A stretch of DNA of 52,807 nucleotides from assembly GCA_017557185.1 (NCBI GenBank), contig JAFZAP010000099.1, positions 1 through 52,807 of the forward strand. Direction: 5' to 3'. Source of the stretch: Prevotella sp. Lineage in GTDB: Bacteria; Bacteroidota; Bacteroidia; Bacteroidales; Bacteroidaceae. The notes under the pieces were generated by a model. That model had not been told where the DNA came from, did not search any database, and worked only from the letters and a program-made list of their open reading frames with translations. The translations under genes and the position numbers were made by a program. Below, piece after piece: positions 7,920 through 16,317 of the stretch (positions are counted from its first letter, which is position 1; every line of letters begins with the position of its first letter).

Positions 7920-8125
7920 AAAAGCATGTGATGAAGGTCTCGTTGCGGTGTTTTTCGCACTTTTTGAACTTGAAACTTGGCGCTATAAACTTTTTGCTGT
8001 ATCTTTAACCTTCGGTTTTAGATACTTACGCTCGAGAAAATAATAAAGGGAGCTATATACAATTAGACCCTCCGAACTTTTTAGACAAACGAAACAGACG
8101 GACAGATGTTATTTACCCACAGATT

Positions 8126-8456
8126 CCAAAATAAGACATAGAGACAAAGAGAGATTTCTAAGGAACGTAGGAATGGGGGAAACGCGCTCGGCTGTGCCCG
8201 ATTGCGTAGTAAATCGGAGGAAGAATGATGCGGAAGTAATTTGGATCATGGAGGGAGATTCCGCGCGCGGAATCATAACGTTTGACAGGTTCGGCACCGA
8301 CAAACTCGTTTGTCGTGCAGACCCTATCGAACGTATGACGATGGTGAGAAACACCATCTCCTCCATTATCCAATTACTTCCGTCTCATTCTTTCTCCGAC
8401 TCTATGTCTCTTTGTCTAAATTCCTTGATTCCTTCATTCCTTAGAATCATCTAAGA
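8126..8456. repeat. Long imperfect inverted repeat upstream of the zeta-like gene
   Basis: The inner arm 8216-8263 (core GCGGAAGTAATTTGG) pairs with 8350-8402 (core CCAATTACTTCCGTC) over about 46 bp with few mismatches. Outer segments AGACATAGAGACAAAGAG (8133-8150) and TTCTAAGGAAC (8156) recur inverted near 8402-8453 but in swapped order. The centre holds the perfect palindrome GATTCCGCGCGCGGAATC (about 8259-8276) and the hairpin CGACAAAC-T-CGTTTGTCG (about 8300). It could be a structured RNA or a palindromic mobile remnant. No coding potential is visible. Confidence 0.7.
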
Positions 8457-8516
8457 TCCATGGAGAAACTGAGGGGTCAAAAAGTATATAATTACCAAAA
8501 TAAAAGCAATTTTATT

Positions 8517-8546
8517 TTGTTTTCTCCTCACTTATTCGTATCTTTG
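8517..8546 (+). promoter_or_regulatory. Bacteroidota-type promoter for the zeta-like gene
   Basis: TTG at 8517-8519 and TATCTTTG at 8539-8546 match the -33 and -7 elements used by the Bacteroidota primary sigma factor, 22 bp apart start to start. The coding start is only 16 bp past the -7 box, so the leader would be very short. Confidence 0.75.
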
Positions 8547-8562
8547 CAGCAGATATCACTTG

Positions 8563-9138
8563 ATGGAAAGACGGTTATACATCATTGCTGGTTGTAACGG
8601 AGCAGGGAAGACAACAGCTTCTTACACCATCCTTCCCGAAATCTTTCAGTGTAAAGAGTTCGTGAATGCCGATGAGATTGCCCGTGGCTTGTCGCCTTTT
8701 AATCCAGAAAGTGTAGCAATTGAGGCCGGCAGGCTGATGCTTTCACGCATCGAAGAGCTATTGCGTCGGGGAGAATCTTTTTCCATTGAAACCACCTTGG
8801 CCACGAAGTCATATGTAAACCTTGTGCATCGTGCTCAGAAAGCGGGTTACCGCGTTCATCTCATCTTTTTCTGGTTGGAGTCGCCTGAGCTGGCCATGCA
8901 GCGTGTGGCAGAGCGTGTGAGAAACGGAGGACACGGAATCCCTACGGCAACCATCAAACGCCGATATGTCGCAGGAATCCGCAACTTGTTTCAACTATAT
9001 ATGGGTGAAGTTGATTATTGGTCATGTTTTGATAACAGCAAGAGCCCTCGCCTATTGATTGGATCGGGCGGTAAAGGTTCTAAGGCCATGATAGCTAATG
9101 AATTATTACTTAAAAAAATGAAAGGTTATGTCAAATAG
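8563..9138 (+). CDS. Zeta-toxin-like P-loop kinase
   Basis: This 191-residue protein has Walker A GCNGAGKTT near the N-terminus, the zeta-like motif FVNADEIARGLSPFNPE (an Asp expected to activate the substrate), and a lid-like Arg-rich region RVAERVRNGGHGIP. Family members (COG4185, zeta/PezT) phosphorylate UDP-sugars in the strict toxins, but many chromosomal members are uncharacterised. ATG 8563 is chosen; a TTG at 8560 is in frame. It overlaps the next small gene by 11 bp, implying translational coupling. The canonical epsilon-type antitoxin upstream is missing. Its composition is less GC-rich than the envelope genes, and it sits between two long hairpins, so lateral acquisition is plausible. 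Confidence 0.8.
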   Translation: MERRLYIIAGCNGAGKTTASYTILPEIFQCKEFVNADEIARGLSPFNPESVAIEAGRLMLSRIEELLRRGESFSIETTLATKSYVNLVHRAQKAGYRVHLIFFWLESPELAMQRVAERVRNGGHGIPTATIKRRYVAGIRNLFQLYMGEVDYWSCFDNSKSPRLLIGSGGKGSKAMIANELLLKKMKGYVK

Positions 9139-9310
9139 TGAAATAAAAAAACTGACAATCCAACTTGAGAAAGGTCTGCTGCTAGCAGAGAAGCGGATGT
9201 TGCAAGAGAAGGCACTTCACGACCAGACCATTGTCGTCATGGGAGATGACAATACCATCAAGTATATTCCTGCCAAGGAAGTAATTGCCGAGCATGCTGA
9301 GTTCCAATAG
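9128..9310 (+). CDS. Small partner protein of the zeta-like kinase
   Basis: This 60-residue protein overlaps the kinase gene by 11 bp. It reads as a Lys-rich helix (SEIKKLTIQLEKGLLLAEK), a middle segment, and a C-terminal part with TIVVMGDDNTIKYIPAKEV that resembles a short beta hairpin. No family was recognised with certainty. The overlap suggests co-expression in stoichiometric relation, as for an antitoxin or accessory subunit, though classical zeta antitoxins precede the toxin. The function is inferred from context only. Confidence 0.65.
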   Translation: MSNSEIKKLTIQLEKGLLLAEKRMLQEKALHDQTIVVMGDDNTIKYIPAKEVIAEHAEFQ

Positions 9311-9434
9311 AGATCAACGCCTCTGCATTGAGGCAAAACAAAATACAATTATCAACCTCTTAAACCGATGATTGCCTATGGGCTAAGGTAGTTATAAAAA
9401 GGACATATAGGATGAAGCGTTAGCTTTGATTCTT

Positions 9435-9550
9435 GCTTCAGAAAATCGCCAAATTAGAAGAAGCACCAAGAGTAAAGCCAATGCTCACGCCGAATGGCGT
9501 GGGCTTTTACTCGGATATGGTGCAATGGTGTTTGGCGATACCTCTGAAGC
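9435..9550. ncRNA. Long unbranched imperfect hairpin, possible structured RNA
   Basis: Five helices nest around one tetraloop-like centre: 9435-9442 with 9543-9550 (GCTTCAGA/TCTGAAGC), 9445-9453 with 9531-9539 (ATCGCCAAA/TTTGGCGAT), 9463-9468 with 9518-9523 (GCACCA/TGGTGC), 9470-9479 with 9502-9512, and 9486-9491 with 9496-9501 (CACGCC/GGCGTG, loop GAAT). Nothing indicates coding. It follows the zeta module by 125 bp and precedes the LRR gene by 84 bp. It may be a terminator-linked structure, a small RNA, or the hairpin end of a lost mobile element. The strand is undetermined because the structure is symmetrical. The rest of 9311-9633 shows nothing else. Confidence 0.55.
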
Positions 9551-9633
9551 GTAGACGAAGTAATTAGTCCACGTTTTTTTTGTGCCTTATTTATAGCCAA
9601 ACATCGAGATTATTAACAAAAACCTATATAGAT

Positions 9634-12600
9634 ATGAAACAGAGAATTATTACTACTTTGACAGTTCTCCTGATGACGGTCATAGGAGTTCAGGCCGGTG
9701 TGATTAAAATTGCCGGAACTTCAATCAGCACCACGGGTCAAGTCGATTTGTCCGCTGTCACGAATGGCAGTGTGTACTACGATGCCGAATCGAACACGCT
9801 CACCCTCAACAATGCCACCATCAATGCGGGCAACAGTGAAGCCATCTGGTTTTACACGAATAACGTGAATTTTACGCTGGTAATTATCGGAACGAATTCG
9901 GTGACAGGAAGTGAAGGGTTGAGACTAAACGTAAACAATGTCACTATCCAGCTCAGTAATAACCAAAGCGGTAGTGTGACCTTTGCAGGCTCAAGTGGCG
10001 ACTGCGGCATTTTTGTGCCAAGCAACTCAACGCTCACCATCAATCAGGGGTGCTCAGTAACGGCACAGGGCAAATGGGGCATTGCAGGTAATAATGGCAC
10101 GAGTGGCGAGACCGTCGTCATCAACAGCGCCACCGTCCACGCCACAGGCTCAGGCGGTTCCATCTGCGACCTGCAGTCGTTCACGATGAACGGCTGTGAA
10201 ATCACCTCCCCTGCAGGAGCTGCATTTAATTCATCAGAGCATGCTGTCTGCGTAGGAACAACCAAGGTCACCAGCGAAGTAGTCATCGAGCCTACTCACG
10301 ATGGAATCCCCATCGATGCAGAGCATTTCCCCAACGCCACCTTCCGTAACTATATCAGCTCAACCAGCGCGAACTACGACCGCGACGGCGACGGCTACCT
10401 GAGCGACGATGAGATATCGATGGTGACTTGGATGAATGTCGCAAGCAAGAGCATCAGCGACCTCACGGGCATCGAATACTTCACGTCGATGACGACCCTC
10501 TACTGTCATAACAACCCCCTCGGAACGCTCGACCTGTCGGGCTGCACGGCACTCAGGTCGCTCCAGTGCAACGGCTGTCAGCTCACCTCACTCCTCGTTC
10601 CGCAGAGCATCACCAGCATCCAGTGTTACAACAACCGCATCGGCTTTGCTGCCATGAATGCCCTCATCGAGAGCCTGCCCAACGTGAGCACCGGTGTCTT
10701 CATGGTGATGCTTGCCAGCGGCACAGATCAGAACGTCTGCACACAAGGACATGTGGCGGCAGCACAGGCCAAGGGGTGGAACGTCTACAACAGCAATTCC
10801 CAGGCCTACTCAGGTGTCGACATCGCCATCAACGGCACCAACTTCCCCGATGCCAACTTCCGCAGTTACATCAGTGATAACTTAGACACCGATCACAACG
10901 GAGAACTGAGCCAGGCTGAAATTGCTGCGGTGACAGTCATCGACGTCCCGACAATGGGCATCAACGACCTCAAGGGCATCGAGTTCTTCTCCAATCTGGA
11001 AGAACTGCACTGCTACAATGGAGATACAGCATCCGACAACGACAACCACATCACCTCGCTCGACCTTTCGGACAACCTCAGGCTAAAGCGTTTGGCGTGT
11101 GGACAGAACGGGACGCTCACAAGCCTCAATCTCTCAAAGAACACGTTGCTTGAGAATTTGCATTGCGCCAATAACTCACTCACCACCCTCAATGTGTCGA
11201 ACTGCCCGAACCTGTGGAGATTGGTATGTTATAACAACCAGCTGACGACTATTGACGTGTCGAACAACACGGCACTGAGGTATTTTTACTGCCAAGGCAA
11301 CCAGCTGACCTCGCTAAATGTATCGAACAACATGGCACTGATGGAGCTCTATTGCTACAGCAACCAGCTGACCTCGTTGAATGTCTCGAGCAACACAGCA
11401 CTAAAACTACTCTATTGCTACGAAAACCAGCTGACCTCGTTGAATGTATCGAATTGCACGGAACTGAGGGAACTCAATTGCTACAGCAACCAGCTGACCT
11501 CGCTGGATGTATCGAACAATACTGCACTGAAGTATTTATGGTGCTACAACAACCAACTGACTTCGTTGAATGTGTCGAACAACACGGCACTAACAATTCT
11601 CTATTGCAACAGCAACCAGCTGACCTCACTGGATGTATCGAATTGTACTGCGCTGGTGACTTTCTCATGCCACTACAATCAATTGACCTCGCTGGATGTA
11701 TCGGATTGCACGGCACTAAAGACTTTCTATTGCTACGGCAACCTGTTGACTACTCTAAATGTATCGGGCTGTACGGCAATGACGACGCTCTCCTGCTTTA
11801 GCAACCAGTTGACTACTCTAAATGTGTCGGGTTGTACGGCAATGACAGTACTCGGTTGCTCCAACAATCAACTGACCTCTCTGGATGTTAGTGGCTGTAC
11901 GGCACTGACAGAGCTCTATTGCTACTTTAACCAGCTAACCTCTCTGAATGTTTGTGGCTGTACGGCACTGACAGCACTCGATTGCTCCCACAATCAACTG
12001 ACCTCGCTGAATGTATCGGGCTGCATGGAATTGACGGAACTCTATTGCTCCGACAATCAGCTGACTTCGCTCGATGTATCGGACTGTTCGGCACTGACAA
12101 CTCTAAAGTGTTATAACAATCAGATATATGGCGACGCAATGACCAATCTGGTGGTAAGCCTCCCGACGGTGAGCAGCGGACGTTTCATTGTTGTTTCCCC
12201 CACTGACGCTAACGAAAAGAGCGTCATCACCAAAGCCGATGCCTATATCGCCACCAGTAAGGGCTGGACAGTAATGACTCCCTATGGCGGCGACCCGTTT
12301 GCAGAGGGCATCGCCATCAACGAGACCAACTTCCCTGATGCCACCTTCCGCAGTTTCGTGCAGTCGAACTACGACAAGGATCGAAATGCCATCCTGTCAG
12401 AGACTGAGATAGCTGCCGTAGAGGAAATGGTTGTGGAGGGAAAAGGTATCGCCGACCTGACAGGCATCAAGTACTTCACGGCTTTGAAAGGCCTTTATTG
12501 CTCCTACAACCAGCTGACCTCGCTGGATGTATCGAACAACATGGCACTGACAATTCTCTATTGCAGCTACAATCAGCTGACCTCGCTGAATGTATCGAAC

Positions 12601-13221
12601 AACACGGCACTGACATATCTCTATTGCTACAGCAACCAGATCAAGCGTGAGGCAATGGAAGCAATCGTCAGAAGTCTGCCCACGATAAATGATGGTAAAG
12701 GATATTTCTATGTCTACTGGGAAGGTGTAAATGACGGCAACGAGTGTACTGAGAAACATGTATTCGGACTAGAGATGAAGAACTGGCAAGCCCGTTACTA
12801 CGACGAGACCGAACAGGATTGGCTTCCCTATGCCGGCATCAGCGAATCCTCGGGCGGTGCTAATGGCGACATCAACGGCGACAACAAAGTAGACATCGCC
12901 GACGTCACAGCACTTGTCGATATCGTTCTCACAAACGGCAATGGGTCATCAGCAAAAGCGCTCACACCACAAAAGAGTGAGCAGCAAGGGCTGAAGGCAC
13001 CAGCTCCTGATATGCCGCAAACGAAGAAGAACACCGCAAAGGCTCAGCGGGACACGGATGCCCTCCCGTCATTAAAGAATGTGGCGAGGGAGAGGAATGT
13101 GACGTCCGACAGGAAGTCGGCACCCGCAATGGACGGAAAGCTGACGAAACAGCCCATGATGCCCGACATGAAGTTGAAGCCACAAACCCCGAAACATCCT
13201 GAAACCTACGAAGTGATGTAA
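9634..13221 (+). CDS. Secreted leucine-rich-repeat protein with EF-hand-like and dockerin-like segments
   Basis: The 1195-residue protein starts with signal peptide MKQRIITTLTVLLMTVIGVQA, so ATG 9634 is preferred over 9580. About residues 22-220 form an Asn/Thr-rich beta region. Then come EF-hand-like loops (DRDGDGYLSDDE, DTDHNGELSQAE, DKDRNAILSETE) that each open an LRR block. The main block (about 11100-12125) has some sixteen 21-residue LRRs of the form LTSLDVSNCTALTxLYCYxNQ, each with a Cys on the inner strand; a short second block follows near 12480-12640. GDINGDNKVDIADVTALVDI near residue 1090 is a dockerin-like calcium repeat. The last 90 residues are Lys/Pro-rich and not a T9SS tail. 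The role is probably surface binding or adhesion; the ligand is unknown. Confidence 0.85.
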   Translation: MKQRIITTLTVLLMTVIGVQAGVIKIAGTSISTTGQVDLSAVTNGSVYYDAESNTLTLNNATINAGNSEAIWFYTNNVNFTLVIIGTNSVTGSEGLRLNVNNVTIQLSNNQSGSVTFAGSSGDCGIFVPSNSTLTINQGCSVTAQGKWGIAGNNGTSGETVVINSATVHATGSGGSICDLQSFTMNGCEITSPAGAAFNSSEHAVCVGTTKVTSEVVIEPTHDGIPIDAEHFPNATFRNYISSTSANYDRDGDGYLSDDEISMVTWMNVASKSISDLTGIEYFTSMTTLYCHNNPLGTLDLSGCTALRSLQCNGCQLTSLLVPQSITSIQCYNNRIGFAAMNALIESLPNVSTGVFMVMLASGTDQNVCTQGHVAAAQAKGWNVYNSNSQAYSGVDIAINGTNFPDANFRSYISDNLDTDHNGELSQAEIAAVTVIDVPTMGINDLKGIEFFSNLEELHCYNGDTASDNDNHITSLDLSDNLRLKRLACGQNGTLTSLNLSKNTLLENLHCANNSLTTLNVSNCPNLWRLVCYNNQLTTIDVSNNTALRYFYCQGNQLTSLNVSNNMALMELYCYSNQLTSLNVSSNTALKLLYCYENQLTSLNVSNCTELRELNCYSNQLTSLDVSNNTALKYLWCYNNQLTSLNVSNNTALTILYCNSNQLTSLDVSNCTALVTFSCHYNQLTSLDVSDCTALKTFYCYGNLLTTLNVSGCTAMTTLSCFSNQLTTLNVSGCTAMTVLGCSNNQLTSLDVSGCTALTELYCYFNQLTSLNVCGCTALTALDCSHNQLTSLNVSGCMELTELYCSDNQLTSLDVSDCSALTTLKCYNNQIYGDAMTNLVVSLPTVSSGRFIVVSPTDANEKSVITKADAYIATSKGWTVMTPYGGDPFAEGIAINETNFPDATFRSFVQSNYDKDRNAILSETEIAAVEEMVVEGKGIADLTGIKYFTALKGLYCSYNQLTSLDVSNNMALTILYCSYNQLTSLNVSNNTALTYLYCYSNQIKREAMEAIVRSLPTINDGKGYFYVYWEGVNDGNECTEKHVFGLEMKNWQARYYDETEQDWLPYAGISESSGGANGDINGDNKVDIADVTALVDIVLTNGNGSSAKALTPQKSEQQGLKAPAPDMPQTKKNTAKAQRDTDALPSLKNVARERNVTSDRKSAPAMDGKLTKQPMMPDMKLKPQTPKHPETYEVM

Positions 13222-13297
13222 AAACCGATATTATCCTCCAAATATATATAGTGTTTGAATAGTATTCATGAAATGATTTTTAGTTATTATTAGTTTT

Positions 13298-13331
13298 CCA
13301 GCCCCAGTCGTGAGACTCGGGCTGGTTTTTT
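13298..13331 (+). terminator. Rho-independent terminator
   Basis: The stem CCAGCCC/GGGCTGG is extended by AGTC/GACT around a GTGA loop, followed by six T. It ends the LRR gene and lies just before the stop of the convergent reverse gene. Confidence 0.9.
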
Positions 13332-13342
13332 GTATCAACAAA

Positions 13343-15190
13343 TCACTTGTTGGGGTCGATGATGTCGTTGTCTCCGGCGATGTGCTTGCGGCCTTCGTAG
13401 GTGAGGAGCATGTCGCGGGTGAAGCGGTATTGTGACGATGCCAGCGAGGCGGTTTCGTCGAAGTGGGCGGAGCGGATGTCGAACAGGCCGCAGACGAGGT
13501 CGTAGGCGAGGTCGTTGGTGAAATACTTCGCTTGGTTTTGCTGCAGGGCTTCGTAGCGATCGGGGTGGCAGCGGATGTATTCGTCGGAGAGCCAGGCGAA
13601 GAGCGGGATGCGCGTCATCTGGAATCCGTTGAAGTTGGGTTTGCGTCGCCGTCCCGGCTCGGTGGCGTGGTCGCTGAAGTAGAGCATCGCCTGCATGTTG
13701 AGTTTGTCGCGACCGTATTGGTAGAACTGCTCCAATACGTGGTCGGTGTAGGCGATGGAGTTCTTGTAGCAGACGACGTTGTCTTGCACGCCGGGCTGTC
13801 CCCACCGTGTGAAGCTGCGGGGGTAGCGGCTCATGAAGTTGAAGTGGCTGCCCTTGAGATGGAGCACCACGAGGTTGTTTTGTGCGGGATCTACCTCGTC
13901 GAGGAAGGTGAGGAGTTCTTCGTCGTACTGCACGGTGCCTACCTGCTGGTGGGTCCACTTCGCCACATCGCTGGTCTCGGCAACGAGGGTGATGGGTGTG
14001 TCGGCGACGCCCAGATGACCTTGGTTGCTGTACCAGTGGACGCGGTAGCCCAGCTTGTGGGCGACGTCAACGATGGAGCAGGAGTCGTAGAATGCCTTCT
14101 GGTTGTATTGGTTGTACTCGGTGAGCGCTTTCTCAAGCGCGGGCACGGTCTGCATAGCGCAGGAGTAGGCATGCGGGAAGAGCAGCGTGTGGCGCTGGTC
14201 GGCGGCGAGCTGTCGCAGCCAGGGGGTGGTGTCTTCCTGCATGGGTGTGAAGGCGCTCATGAAGTCGCGGCATGCTGATTCGCCGATGACGAGCATGATG
14301 GTTGACGGCTGGCTCCAAGGCTTGCCGAGCCGCTCGGCATGCAGGCTCTCCAGGCGCTTGGCGGTCATGTATGAATAGAGGTGGTTGTTCTCAACGTATT
14401 CCTTCACTTCTGCAAACATCTGTGCTATGCCCGTGCGGACGAAGGCTCCGTGACGTATTTTCCAGGAATACCACATCAGGAAAAGGGTCAGGGCGAGGCA
14501 GAGCAGGTAGAGGGCCAGGGGTGCCTGATAGGTGACGGGCCACATGATGTTCACGCCAATGACAAGGGCGCCGAGCAACAGGACGACGAGTGCCATCGCT
14601 GCCACACGCCACCAGCCGTAGGAGCGCATGAACTCCAGCACTTCGTTGATGTGTGTCTCCTGCAGGATTTTCATGCCGTTGGTATCGATGCACACGCGGT
14701 AGAGACCATAATAGACCCATTGGAACAGCGGAATGAACAGCAGCAGGAACTCTACAATGCCTAGCAACAGGGGCGAGACGCCCAGCAGCTTCATTCCCCA
14801 CAGGTAGCCCAGCGTGTAGAGTCCGAAGGCGGTGTCCATATAGTTCTCGTAGTCGGGCGACGTGCGGCGGTTGGTGAGGTGGTAGAGTAGGGGGTAGGTG
14901 ATCATCCAGCTCAGCGCAACGAAGAAGGAGAGGAGGAGTCCCACCCCGGCCAAAGCCTCACCCCTAACCCCTCTCCAAAGGGCGAGGGGAACAATAAGGG
15001 AGGGGGATTGGGGAGAGGGGAATAGTGTGGCGATGAGTAGCGGAGATACTGCCAGCAGCGTGGCGAAGAGCAGGCGACGGCTCTGCTGCCCTCGTGCATT
15101 ACGGGCCATACCCTGATTGCAGCCTAAGTAGATGCTGAGGCTGATGGCATAGAGGATGGCGGTGATGATAAGGACAGACAAGTATTGCAT
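13343..15190 (-). CDS. EptA-like membrane phosphoethanolamine transferase
   Basis: The 615-residue protein has five or six N-terminal membrane segments and a C-terminal alkaline-phosphatase-fold domain. Motifs seen are TIMLVIGESACRDFMS (metal Glu and the candidate nucleophile region), YSNQGHLG, and LYFSDHATEPG (metal Asp-His). EptA-type enzymes transfer phosphoethanolamine from phosphatidylethanolamine to lipid A or related glycans in the periplasm, often altering resistance to cationic peptides. A REP-like repeat is translated in frame between the first membrane segments (LALWRGVRGEALAGVG, about 14941-15010). The start codon abuts a GTTCAA repeat array, so the normal leader is replaced by repeat. 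Confidence 0.85.
   Translation of the reverse strand: MQYLSVLIITAILYAISLSIYLGCNQGMARNARGQQSRRLLFATLLAVSPLLIATLFPSPQSPSLIVPLALWRGVRGEALAGVGLLLSFFVALSWMITYPLLYHLTNRRTSPDYENYMDTAFGLYTLGYLWGMKLLGVSPLLLGIVEFLLLFIPLFQWVYYGLYRVCIDTNGMKILQETHINEVLEFMRSYGWWRVAAMALVVLLLGALVIGVNIMWPVTYQAPLALYLLCLALTLFLMWYSWKIRHGAFVRTGIAQMFAEVKEYVENNHLYSYMTAKRLESLHAERLGKPWSQPSTIMLVIGESACRDFMSAFTPMQEDTTPWLRQLAADQRHTLLFPHAYSCAMQTVPALEKALTEYNQYNQKAFYDSCSIVDVAHKLGYRVHWYSNQGHLGVADTPITLVAETSDVAKWTHQQVGTVQYDEELLTFLDEVDPAQNNLVVLHLKGSHFNFMSRYPRSFTRWGQPGVQDNVVCYKNSIAYTDHVLEQFYQYGRDKLNMQAMLYFSDHATEPGRRRKPNFNGFQMTRIPLFAWLSDEYIRCHPDRYEALQQNQAKYFTNDLAYDLVCGLFDIRSAHFDETASLASSQYRFTRDMLLTYEGRKHIAGDNDIIDPNK
14941..15015. repeat. REP-like repeat inside the EptA-like reading frame
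   Basis: The core CCCCTCTCCAAAGGGCGAGG (about 14968-14989) with flanking GCCTCACCCCTAA belongs to the same family as 6611-6651. It is read in frame on the reverse strand as part of an inter-helix segment. Confidence 0.8.
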
Positions 15191-15395
15191 GGTTCAAGGC
15201 GACGTTGTCGCGGTTCAATGCGCCTGCGGCGCGGTTCAAAAGTTCTTTCTCCGTTCCGCTACGAAAGCGGCAAAGCCGAGCGCAATGCGCTACGCGCGGT
15301 TCAAATAGTTCAATGCCCTTCGGGCGGTTCAATGCGGCTGCGCCGCGGTTCAAGAGGTCGATGACCTTCGGTTCAAGGCGCTGCGCGCAGTTCAA
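15191..15395. repeat. GTTCAA-linked GC-hairpin repeat array, copy 2
   Basis: Related to 1847-2008. GTTCAA words separate palindromes such as GCGCCTGCGGCGC, GCCCTTCGGGC, GCGGCTGCGCCGC and GCGCTGCGCGC. It fills the whole gap between the DUF3108 gene stop and the EptA-like gene start. The forward-strand GTTCAA orientation is antisense to both flanking genes, opposite to copy 1, where it is sense. Confidence 0.85.
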
Positions 15396-15401
15396 GAAAT
15401 A

Positions 15402-16211
15402 CTATTTCTCTATCGAGGTGATGGGGCTCTTGTTGCCCTTGATGCCTATGACGAAGGCTTTGGCGGAGCCGAAGCGCAGGAACATGTCGAGGCGAACGGG
15501 AATATGGTTGTCGTCGTCGGTGACATAGAAGTCGACCACGCGCTTCCACTTGCCGTCGTCCTTCTCCATGTAGGAGAGCTGCAGACAGCGATAGCGCACG
15601 CCGTTGTCGCCCTTGATGACCGACTTGCCGCGATAGACGATGCGTGCGGGGTCGCAGCTGTTGCCGTCGACCATTGGGAAGTCGATGACGTGTCCTTTCT
15701 TCCAACCCTCGGGGTTGAAAGAGCGTGCGCGGATGAACATGTTGAGCATGTCGTAGACGCAGTCGGTGTAGGACTTCTTCAGCCAGGCATGGGTGCCGTC
15801 GTGCTTCTGGCGGTGCTGGCGCAGATTGACCTTGCCGCCGCTGTAGTCGTAGAACACCTCATCGACGTAGTAGCGCTTGCCCTCGCGGGCGCCCTTGCGG
15901 TAGTAGAGCGGTGCCATATCGAGCGAGGAATAGCAGAGCAGGGTGTCGCGCAACACGAACATGTCGTCCACTTTCTGATTGCCTCGTGTGGTGAGCGAGG
16001 CGCGCCAAGCGGGCTTGCCCTGATAGTTGCTCTGCACGGTGGACATGTTGGCGGTGCCTGCTTTCACCCATACGAACTTCCAGTTGTAATAGAGGTTGTA
16101 CGACAGGTATTCGCCCGACTTGAAGGCGGTGTTGCGGAATGTGCACTGTGCCGATGCGGGCAGCGATAGGCAGAGGCAGAAGAATAGAAGGATGCTCGAT
16201 ATCTTTTTCAT
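15402..16211 (-). CDS. DUF3108-type periplasmic protein
   Basis: The predicted protein has 269 residues with signal peptide MKKISSILLFFCLCLSLPASA; an in-frame ATG at 16238 would add nine residues before it. The mature part is beta-rich, with FKSGEYLSYNLYYNWKFVWV and ARIVYRGKSVIKGDNGVRYR, as in the DUF3108 family. The family is common in Bacteroidota and Proteobacteria; its molecular role is not established, and a beta-barrel-like lipid-binding fold is only suspected. It follows the Ig-like lipoprotein gene (gap about 105 bp) and precedes the EptA-like gene on the same strand, so co-transcription is possible. Confidence 0.8.
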   Translation of the reverse strand: MKKISSILLFFCLCLSLPASAQCTFRNTAFKSGEYLSYNLYYNWKFVWVKAGTANMSTVQSNYQGKPAWRASLTTRGNQKVDDMFVLRDTLLCYSSLDMAPLYYRKGAREGKRYYVDEVFYDYSGGKVNLRQHRQKHDGTHAWLKKSYTDCVYDMLNMFIRARSFNPEGWKKGHVIDFPMVDGNSCDPARIVYRGKSVIKGDNGVRYRCLQLSYMEKDDGKWKRVVDFYVTDDDNHIPVRLDMFLRFGSAKAFVIGIKGNKSPITSIEK

Positions 16212-16317
16212 TCTTTGATTCGTTTTACGGGTTGTCATCTAATAGGTGAATACTCTCTTGCTATTTAGACGGAGCATCTCCCAAAAAGATTAAAAAGCGC
16301 TGGGGGACAGGGCTCCC

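Noticed and set aside
7121-8008. Short open frames (66-116 codons) on both strands
   Set aside because: They translate palindromic repeats, the tandem duplication or array A and have no protein-like features.
8109-8454. Open frames of 71-93 codons over the long inverted repeat
   Set aside because: Both strands give similar-looking peptides because the DNA is palindromic; no domain or promoter fits.
8126-9550. Retron or integron attC interpretation of the hairpins
   Set aside because: There is no reverse transcriptase or integrase in the window, and the core-site pattern of attC (GTTRRRY/RYYYAAC) is not present at the ends.
11200-12125. Regular 63-bp DNA repeats that could suggest CRISPR or a satellite
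   Set aside because: They encode 21-residue LRRs in one open frame; the period is a multiple of three and variation follows codon rules.
13463-14278. 271-codon forward frame opposite the EptA-like gene
   Set aside because: Val/Glu-rich shadow frame of a conserved reverse gene.
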